This document shows, one piece after another, positions 32,910 to 43,708 of a stretch of 64,000 nt of DNA; positions within the stretch are counted from its first letter, which is position 1, and every line of letters begins with the position of its first letter. Below the pieces are notes generated by a model. The model saw nothing but the letters and a program-made list of their open reading frames with translations. It did no database searches and was not told where the DNA came from. Origin of the DNA: Bacillota bacterium (GTDB lineage: Bacteria; Bacillota; Limnochordia; Limnochordales; Limnochordaceae); the NCBI GenBank assembly GCA_017577405.1, contig PIUA01000027.1, positions 19,347-83,346 of the forward strand, given 5' to 3'. The position numbers were made by a program, and so were the translations under genes.

Positions 32910-34082
32910 TCACGCCCCCAGGCCCAGGAACCGCCGCCACCAGGCAGGCCGCCCCACCGAGGCGGCCGCCTCCAGGGGGAGGGTCCGGACCAGCTGGTCT
33001 CCCAGGAGCAGGTCCACCTGGCCCAGGGGCTCGAAGCGGCGGACCGGCAGGGTGACGGGGGCCAGCCGGATCCGCAGGTGGACGTCGTGGACTTGGTCGT
33101 GCCGGACCAGGATCTGGACGGGCTGGGGCGAGGCCAGGGGGATGGGCTCGTCGGTGCCGGGCGCCGCCGCCTCCACCAACGGCTCGTGAGCTTGGGCCAG
33201 CTCCAGGCGCCGGAAGGTGGTGAAGCCCCACTCGAGCAGCCGGGTGGACTCGGACCAGCGGTCGGGGCTGGCCAGGACGACGCTCAACAGCTCCAAGCCG
33301 TCCCGGTTGGCGGCGCTCACCAGGCAATGGCCGGCGTCGCTGGTGGTCCCCGTCTTGACGCCCACCGTCCCCTCGTAGCTCCAGAGGAGACGGTTGGTGT
33401 TGCTCCAGTGGCCCCCTTCCGTCCGGTGCTCCCGGGTGCGGACGATCTGGGCGAAGACCGGGTAGGTCATGGCCGTCCGGGTGATGAGCGCCAGATCGTA
33501 GGCGGTGCTGTAGTGGCCGGCCGCGTCCAGCCCGTGGGGGTTCTGGAAGAGGCTGTTGCGGGCGCCGAGCTCTCGAACCCGCTGGTTCATCAGCCGGGCG
33601 AAGGCGGGGACGGACCCGGCCAGGTGTTCCGCCACCGCGACGGCCGCGTCGTTCCCCGAGGGGAGCATCATGGCGTGGAGCAGGTCCAGCAGGGAGAGGG
33701 TCTGGCCCGCCCGGAGGTGGGCGCTGGACCCCCGGGTGCCGGCCGCCTGGGGGCTCACCTGGACCGGCTCGTCCAGGCCGCCCCGCTCCACCGCCAGGAG
33801 CGCGGTGACGATCTTGGTGGTGCTGGCGGGCGCCCGTCGCTGGTGCTCGTTCCGGGCATAGAGGATGGTTCCGGTGGAAACCTCCAGGAGGATGGCGGCC
33901 CGGGCGCCCAGCCGCGGGCCTTCCTCCCGGGCGCCGGGCCAGTAGACCACCTCCGGCGGCGGCGCGGCGGGCACCCAGGCGGGCCGGTTGCCCCCCAGGA
34001 GGCGGCGGGCCGCCGCCACGGTGGGCGCCGCCACCAGGACGGCCAGGGCAGAGCGCAGGAGCTGGCGCCGGGTGATGACCAC
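32910..34082 (-). CDS. D-alanyl-D-alanine carboxypeptidase (DacA/DacF, peptidase S11)
   Basis: 390 residues from GTG 34082 with GGGGAGG nine bases upstream. The leader TRRQLLRSALAVLVAAPTVA carries a twin-arginine-like motif in front of the hydrophobic stretch, which is unusual for this family. The penicillin-binding fold is complete: PASTTKIVTALLA (SxxK), MLPSGNDAAVAVAEHL (SxN) and VGVKTGTTSDAGHCLVSAA (KTG). The C-terminal 110 residues are the usual beta-rich PBP5_C domain that positions the enzyme at the membrane. It trims the terminal D-Ala from peptidoglycan stems. The last helix that anchors PBP5 is not obvious. Confidence 0.93.
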   Translation of the reverse strand: MVITRRQLLRSALAVLVAAPTVAAARRLLGGNRPAWVPAAPPPEVVYWPGAREEGPRLGARAAILLEVSTGTILYARNEHQRRAPASTTKIVTALLAVERGGLDEPVQVSPQAAGTRGSSAHLRAGQTLSLLDLLHAMMLPSGNDAAVAVAEHLAGSVPAFARLMNQRVRELGARNSLFQNPHGLDAAGHYSTAYDLALITRTAMTYPVFAQIVRTREHRTEGGHWSNTNRLLWSYEGTVGVKTGTTSDAGHCLVSAANRDGLELLSVVLASPDRWSESTRLLEWGFTTFRRLELAQAHEPLVEAAAPGTDEPIPLASPQPVQILVRHDQVHDVHLRIRLAPVTLPVRRFEPLGQVDLLLGDQLVRTLPLEAAASVGRPAWWRRFLGLGA

Positions 34083-34126
34083 GGAGCGTGCCTCCCCTTC
34101 CAGGCCGGACCACCGCAAAGCTATGA

Positions 34127-36560
<2,434 letters not shown>

Positions 36561-36561
<1 letters not shown>

Positions 36562-38072
36562 TGGAGATCCTGCAGCATGCCCACGAACTGGCGGAGCGGC
36601 TCGAGCGGCGGGAGATCTCGGCTGAAGAGGTGACCCAAGCCTACTTGGACCGGATGGAGCGGCTGGAGCCCCATGTGCACGCCTTCCTCGCCCGGACCCC
36701 TGAGCAGGCCCTGGCGACGGCCCGGGAGGTGGACCGGCGCCGGGCCCAGGGGGAGCCCGTCCACCCCCTGGCGGGGATCCCCGTGGCGGTGAAGGACAAC
36801 CTCTGTACCGAAGGGGTGCCCACCACCGCCGGCTCCCGGGCGCTGGAGAACTTCCGGCCGCCCTACAGCGCCACCGCGGTGGCCCGGCTCCATGAGGCAG
36901 GCCTGCCCTTGGTGGGGAAGACCAACCTGGATGAGTTTGCTATGGGCGCCTCCACCGAGGCGTCGGCCTTCGGCCCCACCCGGAACCCCTGGGACCGGGA
37001 GCGGGTGCCCGGGGGCTCCAGCGGCGGCTCGGCCGCGGCGGTGGCGGCTGGCCAGGTGCCCTGGGCCCTGGGGAGCGACACGGGGGGCAGCATCCGCCAG
37101 CCCGCGGCCTTCTGCGGGGTGGTGGGCCTGAAGCCCAGCTACGGGCGTGTCTCCCGGTACGGGCTCATCCCCTTCGCGTCCTCTTTGGACCAGGTGGGGA
37201 TCCTCACCCGGGACGTGACCGACGCGGCCCACCTCCTGGAGGTGCTTGCCGGCCACGATCTGGCCGACTCCACCTCGGTGGACGCGCCGGTGCCCGCCTA
37301 CCGGAAGGCACTCCAGGCTGAGCCCCGGGGCCTGCGGATCGGCCTGCCCGTCCAGTTCTTCGGGGATCAGATCGACCCGGCGGTGCGGCAGGCGGTCCGC
37401 CAGGCGGTGGACCGGATGGCCGAAGCGGGGGCCGAGGTGGTGGAGCTCTCCCTCCCCACGGTGGAGCACGCCCTGGCCTGCTACTTGGTTCTCGCCCCGG
37501 CAGAGGCCAGTTCCAACCTGGGCCGCTACGACGGGGTCCGGTACGGGTTCCGGGCCCAGCCCGACGGCCGGCCGGCCAAGGACGTGACTGAGATGTTCCT
37601 GGCCACCCGGGGGGAGGGCCTGGGCCTCGAGGTGAAGCGGCGGATCCTTTTGGGCACCTACGTGCTTTCGGCCGGCGCCTACCAGACGTACTACCTCCAG
37701 GCCCTCAAGGTCCGGACCCTGATCCGCCAGGACTTCGAACGGGCGTTCGAGCAGGTGGACGTGCTGGCGACGCCCACCACGCCCACCACCGCCTTCCGCC
37801 TCGGGGAGCGGCTGGAACGTCCCATGCGCATGTACCAGAGCGACCTGTGCACGGTGCCCGTCAACCTGGCGGGCCTGCCGGCCATCTCCCTGCCCTGCGG
37901 TCAGGACGCCGGCGGGCTGCCGGTGGGCCTCCAGCTTATCGGCCGCTATCTGGATGAGGCGGGGCTCTTGCGGGCGGCCTACGCCTTCGAGCAGGTGGCA
38001 GGCTGCCGGGCGGCGGTGCCGCCTCTGGCCCACCTGGGGACCGGCGCAGGGGAGGTGACCATCCATGGCTGA
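36561..38072 (+). CDS. gatA: Aspartyl/glutamyl-tRNA amidotransferase subunit A
   Basis: 503 residues from ATG 36561, overlapping gatC by one base. The amidase-signature glutaminase of GatCAB liberates ammonia for conversion of Glu-tRNA-Gln and Asp-tRNA-Asn. The Ser-cisSer-Lys triad is visible: PVAVKDNLCTEG (Lys), PGGSSGGSAAAVAAGQ (cis-Ser) and GSDTGGSIRQPAAFCG (Ser). KPSYGRVSRYGLIPFASSLD and the C-terminal VNLAGLPAISLPCG are typical. Its amidase fold is unrelated to the class-I glutaminases lost elsewhere in the window, so glutamine use as such is not abandoned. Confidence 0.98.
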
Positions 38073-39546
38073 GGCTCAGCTGGAGATGTTGGATCTGGGG
38101 GATCTGGAGGCGGTCATCGGCCTGGAAGTCCACGTGGAGCTGGCCACCCAGTCCAAGCTCTTCTGCGGCTGCGCCACCACCTTCGGGGCGCCCCCCAACA
38201 CCCAGGTCTGCCCCGTCTGCCTGGGCTTGCCGGGGACCCTCCCCGTCTTGAACGCGCGGGCGGTGGAGTACGCGGTGAAGGCGGGGCTCGCCCTGGGCTG
38301 CCAGATCACCGAGCGGAGCCTCTTCGCCCGGAAGAACTACTTCTACCCGGACCTGCCCAAGGCGTATCAAATCTCCCAGCACGAGCGGCCCCTCTGCCGG
38401 AACGGGGCGGTTACCATCACGACACCCGAGGGGCTCCGCAGGATCGGCATCGTCCGGGTCCACCTGGAGGAGGAGGCGGGCAAGCTGGTCCACTCGGGGG
38501 ACAGCATCATCGGCTCGGAAGCGACTCATGTGGACTACAACCGGGCGGGCATCCCCCTCATCGAGATCGTCACCGCCCCTGACCTGCGGAGTCCCGAGGA
38601 GGCCCGCCTCTTCCTGGAGGAGCTCCGGACCATCCTGCGGTACATCGGCGTCTCCGACGTGCGCATGGAAGAGGGCTCCCTCCGTTGCGACGCCAACATC
38701 TCCCTCCGCCCCAAGGGTTCAACGGCGCTGGGGACCAAGACGGAAGTGAAGAACATGAACTCCTTCCGGGCGGTGGTCCGGGCCCTCACCTACGAGGCCC
38801 AGCGCCAGGCGGAGGTGATCCGCAGCGGGGAGGCGGTTCGGCCTGAGACCCGGGCCTGGGATGAAGCCCGGCAGGTGACGGTGGCCATGCGGGCCAAGGA
38901 GGAGGCCGACGACTACCGGTACTTCACCGAGCCCGACCTGGTCCCCCTGGTCCTCACCCAGGAGCGAATCGAGGGCTGGCGGGCCGAACTGCCCGAGCTC
39001 CCCGCCGCCCGGCGGGAGCGGTTCGTCGCCAGCTACGGCCTGCCCGAGTACGACGCCTCGGTGCTCACCAGCTCCCGGCTGGTGGCCGACTTCTTCGAGG
39101 CGGTTGCCCAGGAGGTGGGTGACGCCAAGCTGGCCAGCAACTGGGTGATGGGCGAGGTCCTCCGCTGGGCCAAGACCGAGGGGGGCGAGGTGGTGGAGCT
39201 CCCCGTTTCGGTCCAAGGGCTGGCGGAGCTCTTGGGCCTCCTGCGGCAAGGGGTGATCAACCAAGCGGCGGCCAAGTCGGTCCTGGAGGAGATGGTCGCC
39301 TCGGGGCGGGGCGCCCGGGAGATCGTGGCTGAGCGGGGCCTGGAGCAGATCAGCGACCGGAGCGAGCTGGAAGCCCTCGTCGACCGGGTGATCGCCGAGA
39401 ACCCCAAGCCCGTCGAGGACATCCGGGCCGGGCAGACCAAGGCCATCGGCTTCCTCATGGGCCAGGTGATGCGCCTCAGCCAGGGGAAGGCCAACCCCCA
39501 GCAGGTGCGGGAGCTCTTGCACGAGCGGCTCGGGGTCGGAGGGTAG
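38065..39546 (+). CDS. gatB: Aspartyl/glutamyl-tRNA amidotransferase subunit B
   Basis: 493 residues, ATG overlapping gatA by eight bases. It binds the misacylated tRNA, activates the side-chain carboxyl with ATP and amidates it with ammonia from GatA. Visible: AVIGLEVHVELATQSKLFCG, PVCLGLPGTLPVLN, RKNYFYPDLPKAYQISQ, VHLEEEAGKLVH, RAGIPLIEIVTAPD and EGSLRCDANISLRP. The C-terminal YqeY-like domain (INQAAAKSVLEEMVASG, PKPVEDIRAGQTKAIGFLMG) is complete. Confidence 0.98.
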   Translation: MAEAQLEMLDLGDLEAVIGLEVHVELATQSKLFCGCATTFGAPPNTQVCPVCLGLPGTLPVLNARAVEYAVKAGLALGCQITERSLFARKNYFYPDLPKAYQISQHERPLCRNGAVTITTPEGLRRIGIVRVHLEEEAGKLVHSGDSIIGSEATHVDYNRAGIPLIEIVTAPDLRSPEEARLFLEELRTILRYIGVSDVRMEEGSLRCDANISLRPKGSTALGTKTEVKNMNSFRAVVRALTYEAQRQAEVIRSGEAVRPETRAWDEARQVTVAMRAKEEADDYRYFTEPDLVPLVLTQERIEGWRAELPELPAARRERFVASYGLPEYDASVLTSSRLVADFFEAVAQEVGDAKLASNWVMGEVLRWAKTEGGEVVELPVSVQGLAELLGLLRQGVINQAAAKSVLEEMVASGRGAREIVAERGLEQISDRSELEALVDRVIAENPKPVEDIRAGQTKAIGFLMGQVMRLSQGKANPQQVRELLHERLGVGG

Positions 39547-39548
39547 GG

Positions 39549-40532
39549 ATGGTGGTCCGGCGGGCTGGCCCCTCCTCGTGGCAGGCGGAGCTCCTGCTCC
39601 TGGGGGTGGCCGCGGTCTGGGGCGGGACCTTCCCGGTCATCAAGGCCCTGGTCGGCCAGGTGCCACCCCACACCCTCCTCACCCTGCGCTTCACCGCGGC
39701 GGCCATCCTCCTCCTGCTGCCCGCCTGGACCCGGGGAGGCCGGCTGGACCGTCCTGCCTTCCGGAGCCTGCTCCGGCACGGCCTCCTCTTGGGCGTGAGC
39801 CTCTGGGCCGGGTACTTCTTCCAGACCGCGGGCCTGCGGCTCACCACCGCCTCCAAGGCGGCCTTCCTCACCGCCTTGGGCGTGGTCTTCGTCCCTTTGC
39901 TGGGCGCCCTCTTCTTCCACCGGCGGCCGGCCCCGGCCGTCTGGGCGGGGGTGGCGGTGGCCACCGGAGGGCTGGCCTGCCTCAGCCTGCCCGGCGGCGA
40001 GGGGTGGCTGCCGGCCCCGGGGGACCTCCTGGTGCTCCTGGGCGCGGCGGCCTTCGCCCTCCAGATCCTCCTCGTGGACCGGTGGGGCGCCCAGCACGAC
40101 CCGCTCCTCCTCGCCGGGGTGGAGCTGGCCACCGTGGCGCTCCTCAGCCTGCCCGCGGCCATCGCCTTCGAGGGGCTGCCCCTCCGCCACCCGCCCCGTC
40201 TCTGGCTGGGCCTGGCCTACCTGGCCGTCCCGGCCACCGCGGTCGCCCTCTGGGTTCAGATCCGCTACCAGCACCGGACCGATCCCACCCGGGTGGGCAT
40301 CATCCTGGGCACCGAGCCCCTCTTTGGGGCCCTGTTGGCCTGGCTCTTCCTGGGTGAGCGGATGACGGAGGCGGGTCTGCTGGGCGGGGTTCTGGTCCTG
40401 GCGGGGCTCCTCTTGACCGAGCTGGGCGGGCGGGCACCCCAGGCGGAGGGGGCCCCCCGGGAGCGCAGGGCGGGCTCCACCCTGCCCATCCGAGGGCAGG
40501 CCCGCCGGGCCCGCGGGAGGGATGGACGGTGA
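39549..40532 (+). CDS. EamA-family (drug/metabolite) transporter
   Basis: 327 residues, ATG two bases after gatB. Ten hydrophobic spans in two EamA repeats: LLLGVAAVWGGTFPVIKALVG at the start, TLRFTAAAILLLLP, LWAGYFFQTAGLRLTTASKA, then AFALQILLVDRWG and PTRVGIILGTEPLFGALLAW in the second half. Such carriers export or import metabolites; the substrate is unknown. A 30-residue Arg/Gly-rich cytosolic tail follows the last span. It overlaps the next gene by four bases. Confidence 0.9.
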   Translation: MVVRRAGPSSWQAELLLLGVAAVWGGTFPVIKALVGQVPPHTLLTLRFTAAAILLLLPAWTRGGRLDRPAFRSLLRHGLLLGVSLWAGYFFQTAGLRLTTASKAAFLTALGVVFVPLLGALFFHRRPAPAVWAGVAVATGGLACLSLPGGEGWLPAPGDLLVLLGAAAFALQILLVDRWGAQHDPLLLAGVELATVALLSLPAAIAFEGLPLRHPPRLWLGLAYLAVPATAVALWVQIRYQHRTDPTRVGIILGTEPLFGALLAWLFLGERMTEAGLLGGVLVLAGLLLTELGGRAPQAEGAPRERRAGSTLPIRGQARRARGRDGR

Positions 40533-41365
40533 GCGAGGTTCTGGTCCAGATTGGGCCCCTGCCCGTCTACACCTTCGGCCTCACCCTGGCGCTGGGCTTC
40601 CTGCTGGCGGCGCTGGTCGCCATCCGGGAGGGCCGGCGGCGGGGGATCCCGGCCGAGCGGATGGGGGACTTCCTGGCGGTGGGCATCGTTGTCGGCCTGG
40701 TGGGGGCCCGGGCCGGTTTCGTCCTGCTCAACCGCCAGTACTACCGGACCTTCCCCTGGGAGATCCTCCTCTTGCAGGATGGGGGCCTCACCTTCTACGG
40801 GGCTGTTCCCGCGCTGCTCCTCCTGGCCTGGGTCTGGCAGCGGGAACGGGGCGCCTTCTACCGCCTGCTGGATGCCCTGGCCCCCGGAGTGGCCTTAGGC
40901 AGCGCGGTGGCCCTGGTGGGCTCCGATCTCTTCGGGCGCCGGACGGGGCTGCCCTGGAGCGTCACCTCACCGGCGGGGGTGCAGGTCCACCCCCTCCAGG
41001 TCTACTGGCTGGTGGCTCTCTACCTTCTCTTTGTGTTCCTGTGGCGGCGCCGCCGCCGGATCCGGTTCGACGGGGAGCAGTTCCTCTTCTGGCTGGTGGG
41101 TGACGGGCTCATCCGGTTCGGGGCCGGCTTTCTGCGGGAAGGGGAGCGGTTCTGGAGGTTGGGGTACGACCAGTGGGGGGCCCTTCTGGCCGTAGGTCTG
41201 GGGCTCCTCTGGCTCCGGGGGCGCCTCCAGGGAGACGACTTGCCCTGGGAGGGGGATGTGCGGTACGCTACCAGGGGTAAGCCCCAACTTCTGGAAGTCT
41301 TTTGGTGGGGCTTGGGCCTTCTGATGCTGGTCGGGGGTTTCTACCTGCGCCTCGGGGCGCTGTAA
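40529..41365 (+). CDS. Prolipoprotein diacylglyceryl transferase homologue, degenerate signature
   Basis: 278 residues, GTG start in a GTGA overlap. Overall layout is that of Lgt: about seven spans, GPLPVYTFGLTLALGFL near the N-terminus, VGARAGFVLLNRQYYRTFPWEI, VHPLQVYW and IRFGAGFLREGE. The catalytic signature is gone. Where Lgt has HGG (His103 in E. coli) this has FYGAV, and GRxGNFxNxE (Arg143, Asn146) reads ALVGSDLFGRR. A normal Lgt transfers diacylglycerol from phosphatidylglycerol to lipobox Cys. This copy is probably inactive in that reaction or uses another chemistry. A canonical lgt would be expected elsewhere in the genome. Confidence 0.8.
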   Translation: MSEVLVQIGPLPVYTFGLTLALGFLLAALVAIREGRRRGIPAERMGDFLAVGIVVGLVGARAGFVLLNRQYYRTFPWEILLLQDGGLTFYGAVPALLLLAWVWQRERGAFYRLLDALAPGVALGSAVALVGSDLFGRRTGLPWSVTSPAGVQVHPLQVYWLVALYLLFVFLWRRRRRIRFDGEQFLFWLVGDGLIRFGAGFLREGERFWRLGYDQWGALLAVGLGLLWLRGRLQGDDLPWEGDVRYATRGKPQLLEVFWWGLGLLMLVGGFYLRLGAL

Positions 41366-41378
41366 AGGGGGCCGACAG

Positions 41379-41873
41379 ATGAGCGACCCCATCGAGTACG
41401 TCCGGGAGCGGCTGGCCCAGCAGGACCAACGGTTGACCCCCCAGCGGGAGACGGTGCTCCGGGTGCTTCTGGATCACGCCGACACCCACCTCACCGCCGA
41501 AGAAGTCTACTTGGAGGCCCGCAACCGCGCGCCGGAGCTGGGCCTGGCCACCGTCTACCGCACCCTTGACCTCTTCGCCCGCCTGGGCGTGGTCCGCCGG
41601 CTGGACGCCGGCGAGGGGGTGGCCCGGTACGAGTTCCACCCCGAAGGCGCGGGCCACTACCACCACCACCTCATCTGCCTGGAGTGCGGCCAGATTCTCG
41701 AGTTCGAACAGGACCTCCTCGACCGGGTGGAACGGGCGGTGGAGCGGGAGACGGGCTTCCGGGTGGTGGACCACTCCCTCCTCCTCTTCGGCCTCTGTCC
41801 CAACTGCCAGAAACCGTCGGACGGCGACGGGGACCGTCCCCGATCGGACCGGGAAGCCTCCGGCCCGGCGTGA
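41379..41873 (+). CDS. Fur-family metalloregulator
   Basis: 164 residues, ATG after AAAGGGGG, 13 bases behind the Lgt-like gene. A winged-helix repressor of the Fur/Zur group: DQRLTPQRETVLRVLL, HLTAEEVYLEARNRAPELGLATVYRTLDLFARLGVV, and the metal-binding GHYHHHLICLECG. The structural zinc site has CLECG and CPNC. The HHHH run is closer to Fur and Zur than to PerR. Metal specificity cannot be decided from sequence. A Gly/Asp-rich tail of 20 residues follows the second Cys pair. Confidence 0.92.
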   Translation: MSDPIEYVRERLAQQDQRLTPQRETVLRVLLDHADTHLTAEEVYLEARNRAPELGLATVYRTLDLFARLGVVRRLDAGEGVARYEFHPEGAGHYHHHLICLECGQILEFEQDLLDRVERAVERETGFRVVDHSLLLFGLCPNCQKPSDGDGDRPRSDREASGPA

Positions 41874-41907
41874 CCCGCCTGCCTTCTCGCCTTTTTCCAG
41901 CCGTGGG

Positions 41908-41936
41908 TTGACGACCCCTAAGACCCATGGTAGATT
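41908..41936 (+). promoter_or_regulatory. Upstream sigma-A promoter P1 of the PerR-like gene
   Basis: TTGACG, 17-base spacer, TAGATT at 41931-41936. It lies 78 bases upstream of an equivalent second promoter, in a stretch distinctly richer in A and T than its surroundings. Confidence 0.6.
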
Positions 41937-41985
41937 TATTCGTAGAGAAAACCAACCGATCTACTCGGGTTTCACCGGCGAGCGC

Positions 41986-42014
41986 TTGACGGTCGCGTGG
42001 GCCCTGGGTACAAT
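41986..42014 (+). promoter_or_regulatory. Sigma-A promoter P2 of the PerR-like gene and sigma factor
   Basis: TTGACG, 17-base spacer, TACAAT at 42009-42014. Transcription should start near 42021, inside the inverted repeat described separately. Confidence 0.75.
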
Positions 42015-42016
42015 CG

Positions 42017-42039
42017 CTATAGATAACCAATATTTATAG
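42017..42039. promoter_or_regulatory. Inverted-repeat operator at the P2 start site
   Basis: CTATAGATA-ACCAA-TATTTATAG: nine-base arms matching at eight of nine positions around a five-base centre. It is AT-rich in a GC-rich genome and placed over the expected start of transcription, 13 bases before the start codon of a Fur-family gene. Autorepression is the natural reading. The spacing differs from the classic 7-1-7 PerR box. Confidence 0.65.
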
Positions 42040-42051
42040 GTGTGAGATCCC

Positions 42052-42567
42052 ATGAACCACCGAGTCCAAGCATTCCGGGAGCTGCTGGCGGCGCGGGGCT
42101 ACCGGGTGACGCCCCAGCGGGTGGGGATCTACGAGTACTTGGTCACCACCGATGAGCACCCCAGCGCGGAGGAGATCTACCGGGCCCTTCAGGATCGCTA
42201 CCCGACCATGAGTCCCGCGACCGTCTACAAGACCTTGGACTTGCTGGTGGAGCTGGGACTGGTGGGCGAGCTGGCCTTCGGCGGTGAGGTGACCCGGTAC
42301 GATGGCCAGCCCGACCTCCACCTCAACATGGTCTGCCTCCAGTGCCGGCGGATCCTGGACCTGCCGGTGGAGGGCTTGGAGCGGGTGGCCCAGGTGGCCC
42401 GGGAGAAGGCCGGCTTCCAGGTTCTCCGGGAGCGCCATGAGGTGTACGGGATCTGCCCCTCCTGCCAGAGGGTGAACCGAGCCGATCCTGCCGCCGACGA
42501 TCAAGCACACCACGAAGCTGAGCCCTCCAGGCCTCTGGAGGAGCATCGCCCGCAGGAGGTGGGTTGA
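42052..42567 (+). CDS. PerR-like Fur-family regulator
   Basis: 171 residues, ATG 42052. It aligns best with peroxide sensor Per[56 protein letters not shown] and [20 protein letters not shown]. The zinc pairs are CLQC and CPSC. Of the regulatory ligands, the His of HPSAEE and that of DLHLN are present; the second His of the PerR HxH pair is Asn here. Therefore peroxide sensing by His oxidation is likely but not certain. The gene has its own promoters and an operator, and is followed two bases later by the sigma factor gene. Confidence 0.9.
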   Translation: MNHRVQAFRELLAARGYRVTPQRVGIYEYLVTTDEHPSAEEIYRALQDRYPTMSPATVYKTLDLLVELGLVGELAFGGEVTRYDGQPDLHLNMVCLQCRRILDLPVEGLERVAQVAREKAGFQVLRERHEVYGICPSCQRVNRADPAADDQAHHEAEPSRPLEEHRPQEVG

Positions 42568-42568
42568 G

Positions 42569-43468
42569 ATGCGTGCCGTTGCCGAGGAGCCGTCCGTAGC
42601 CCGGGAGGCCCGCTCCTCCCGAGGAGCCGCCGAGGAGCTGTCGGTGGGCGAAGACCTGCTCCAGACCTACCTGACCGACATGGGCCAGGTCCCGCTCCTC
42701 ACGCCGGAGGAGGAGGTGGAGCTGGCCAAGGCGGCCGAGCAGGGGGATGAGGACGCCCGCCGCCGGCTGATCGAGGCCAACCTCCGGCTGGTGGTGAGCA
42801 TTGCCAAGCGGTACGCCCATCGGGGAGTTCCGCTCCTGGACCTGATCCAGGAGGGGAACCTGGGGTTGATCCGGGCGGTCGAGAAGTTCGACTGGCGCCG
42901 GGGCAACCGGTTCAGCACCTACGCCACCTGGTGGATCACCCAGCGGATCCGGCGGGCGGTTCTGGACCAGTCCTCAGGGATCCGCCTGCCCGTGAACAAG
43001 TTTGATGTGGTCCGCAAGATCCTCAGCCTGCGGGAGACCTACCTCCGGGAGGAGGGCCGGGAGCCGACGGACTACGAGCTAGCCGAAGCCCTGGAGATGG
43101 ATGTGGAGCAGATCCGCCAGGTGCGCCAGGCCACCTATGAGCCCCTCTCCCTGGAGAACCCCATCAACGAGGACGGGTTCAGCCTGGGCGACATCATCGA
43201 GGATGAGGACGCGGCCAACCCCGATGAGCAGGTGCCCCAGAGCAGCCTCCAGGAGGAGCTGAACGAGCTGCTCTCCATCCTCAACGAGAAGGAGCTCCAG
43301 GTCCTCCGGCGCCGGTTCGGCCTGGACGGGGGCCAGCCCATGACCCTGGCCGAGGTAGGCCGGGAGATCGACGTCTCCAAGGAACGGGTCCGCCAGATCC
43401 AGGCTCAGGCCCTGCGCAAGCTGCGGCGGGAAGGCCTCGCTCACCAGCTGGAAGCGTACCTCACCTGA
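42569..43468 (+). CDS. RNA polymerase sigma-70 factor, group 1/2 type
   Basis: 299 residues, ATG after CAGGAGGTGGGTTGAG. Regions 1.2 to 4 are complete: [21 protein letters not shown] (1.2), [20 protein letters not shown] and [21 protein letters not shown] (2), the region 3 helices, [17 protein letters not shown] and [24 protein letters not shown] (4). Region 1.1 is missing and it is shorter than a typical 360-380 residue SigA. So it could be a secondary, RpoS/HrdB-like factor rather than the housekeeping one. Co-transcription with a PerR-like repressor suggests stress-linked expression. A second rpoD elsewhere would settle it. Confidence 0.92.
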   Translation: MRAVAEEPSVAREARSSRGAAEELSVGEDLLQTYLTDMGQVPLLTPEEEVELAKAAEQGDEDARRRLIEANLRLVVSIAKRYAHRGVPLLDLIQEGNLGLIRAVEKFDWRRGNRFSTYATWWITQRIRRAVLDQSSGIRLPVNKFDVVRKILSLRETYLREEGREPTDYELAEALEMDVEQIRQVRQATYEPLSLENPINEDGFSLGDIIEDEDAANPDEQVPQSSLQEELNELLSILNEKELQVLRRRFGLDGGQPMTLAEVGREIDVSKERVRQIQAQALRKLRREGLAHQLEAYLT

Positions 43469-43599
43469 GACTGGACCCGGCGGCGCGGGGAGGCGGGGCC
43501 CGAGGCCTCGCCCCCCGGGCTCCTGGCCCGCCGTCTTCAGCCCAACCCACCTCCCTCCCGGCGAGGGCCTGAGGGCAGACCGGCGCGGGGACTCCTCGC

Positions 43600-43627
43600 T
43601 TGTCTTTGTTCGACAATATGGTAGAAT
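43600..43627 (+). promoter_or_regulatory. Sigma-A promoter of the GGDEF gene
   Basis: TTGTCT, 16-base spacer, TAGAAT at 43622-43627. The -35 box matches at four of six positions. The start codon is 82 bases downstream of the -10 box. Confidence 0.55.
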
Positions 43628-43708
43628 GTGCACGTGCCAGAAGCTTAGTAGACGGGAGCGGGTTGGACCCTGCAGCGCGGCGCCCCCGAGGGCCAGAGGC
43701 CCCAATCG

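Noticed and set aside
42569..43468. Extracytoplasmic or flagellar sigma factor
   Set aside because: Regions 1.2, 2, 3 and 4 are all full length and of the SigA type.
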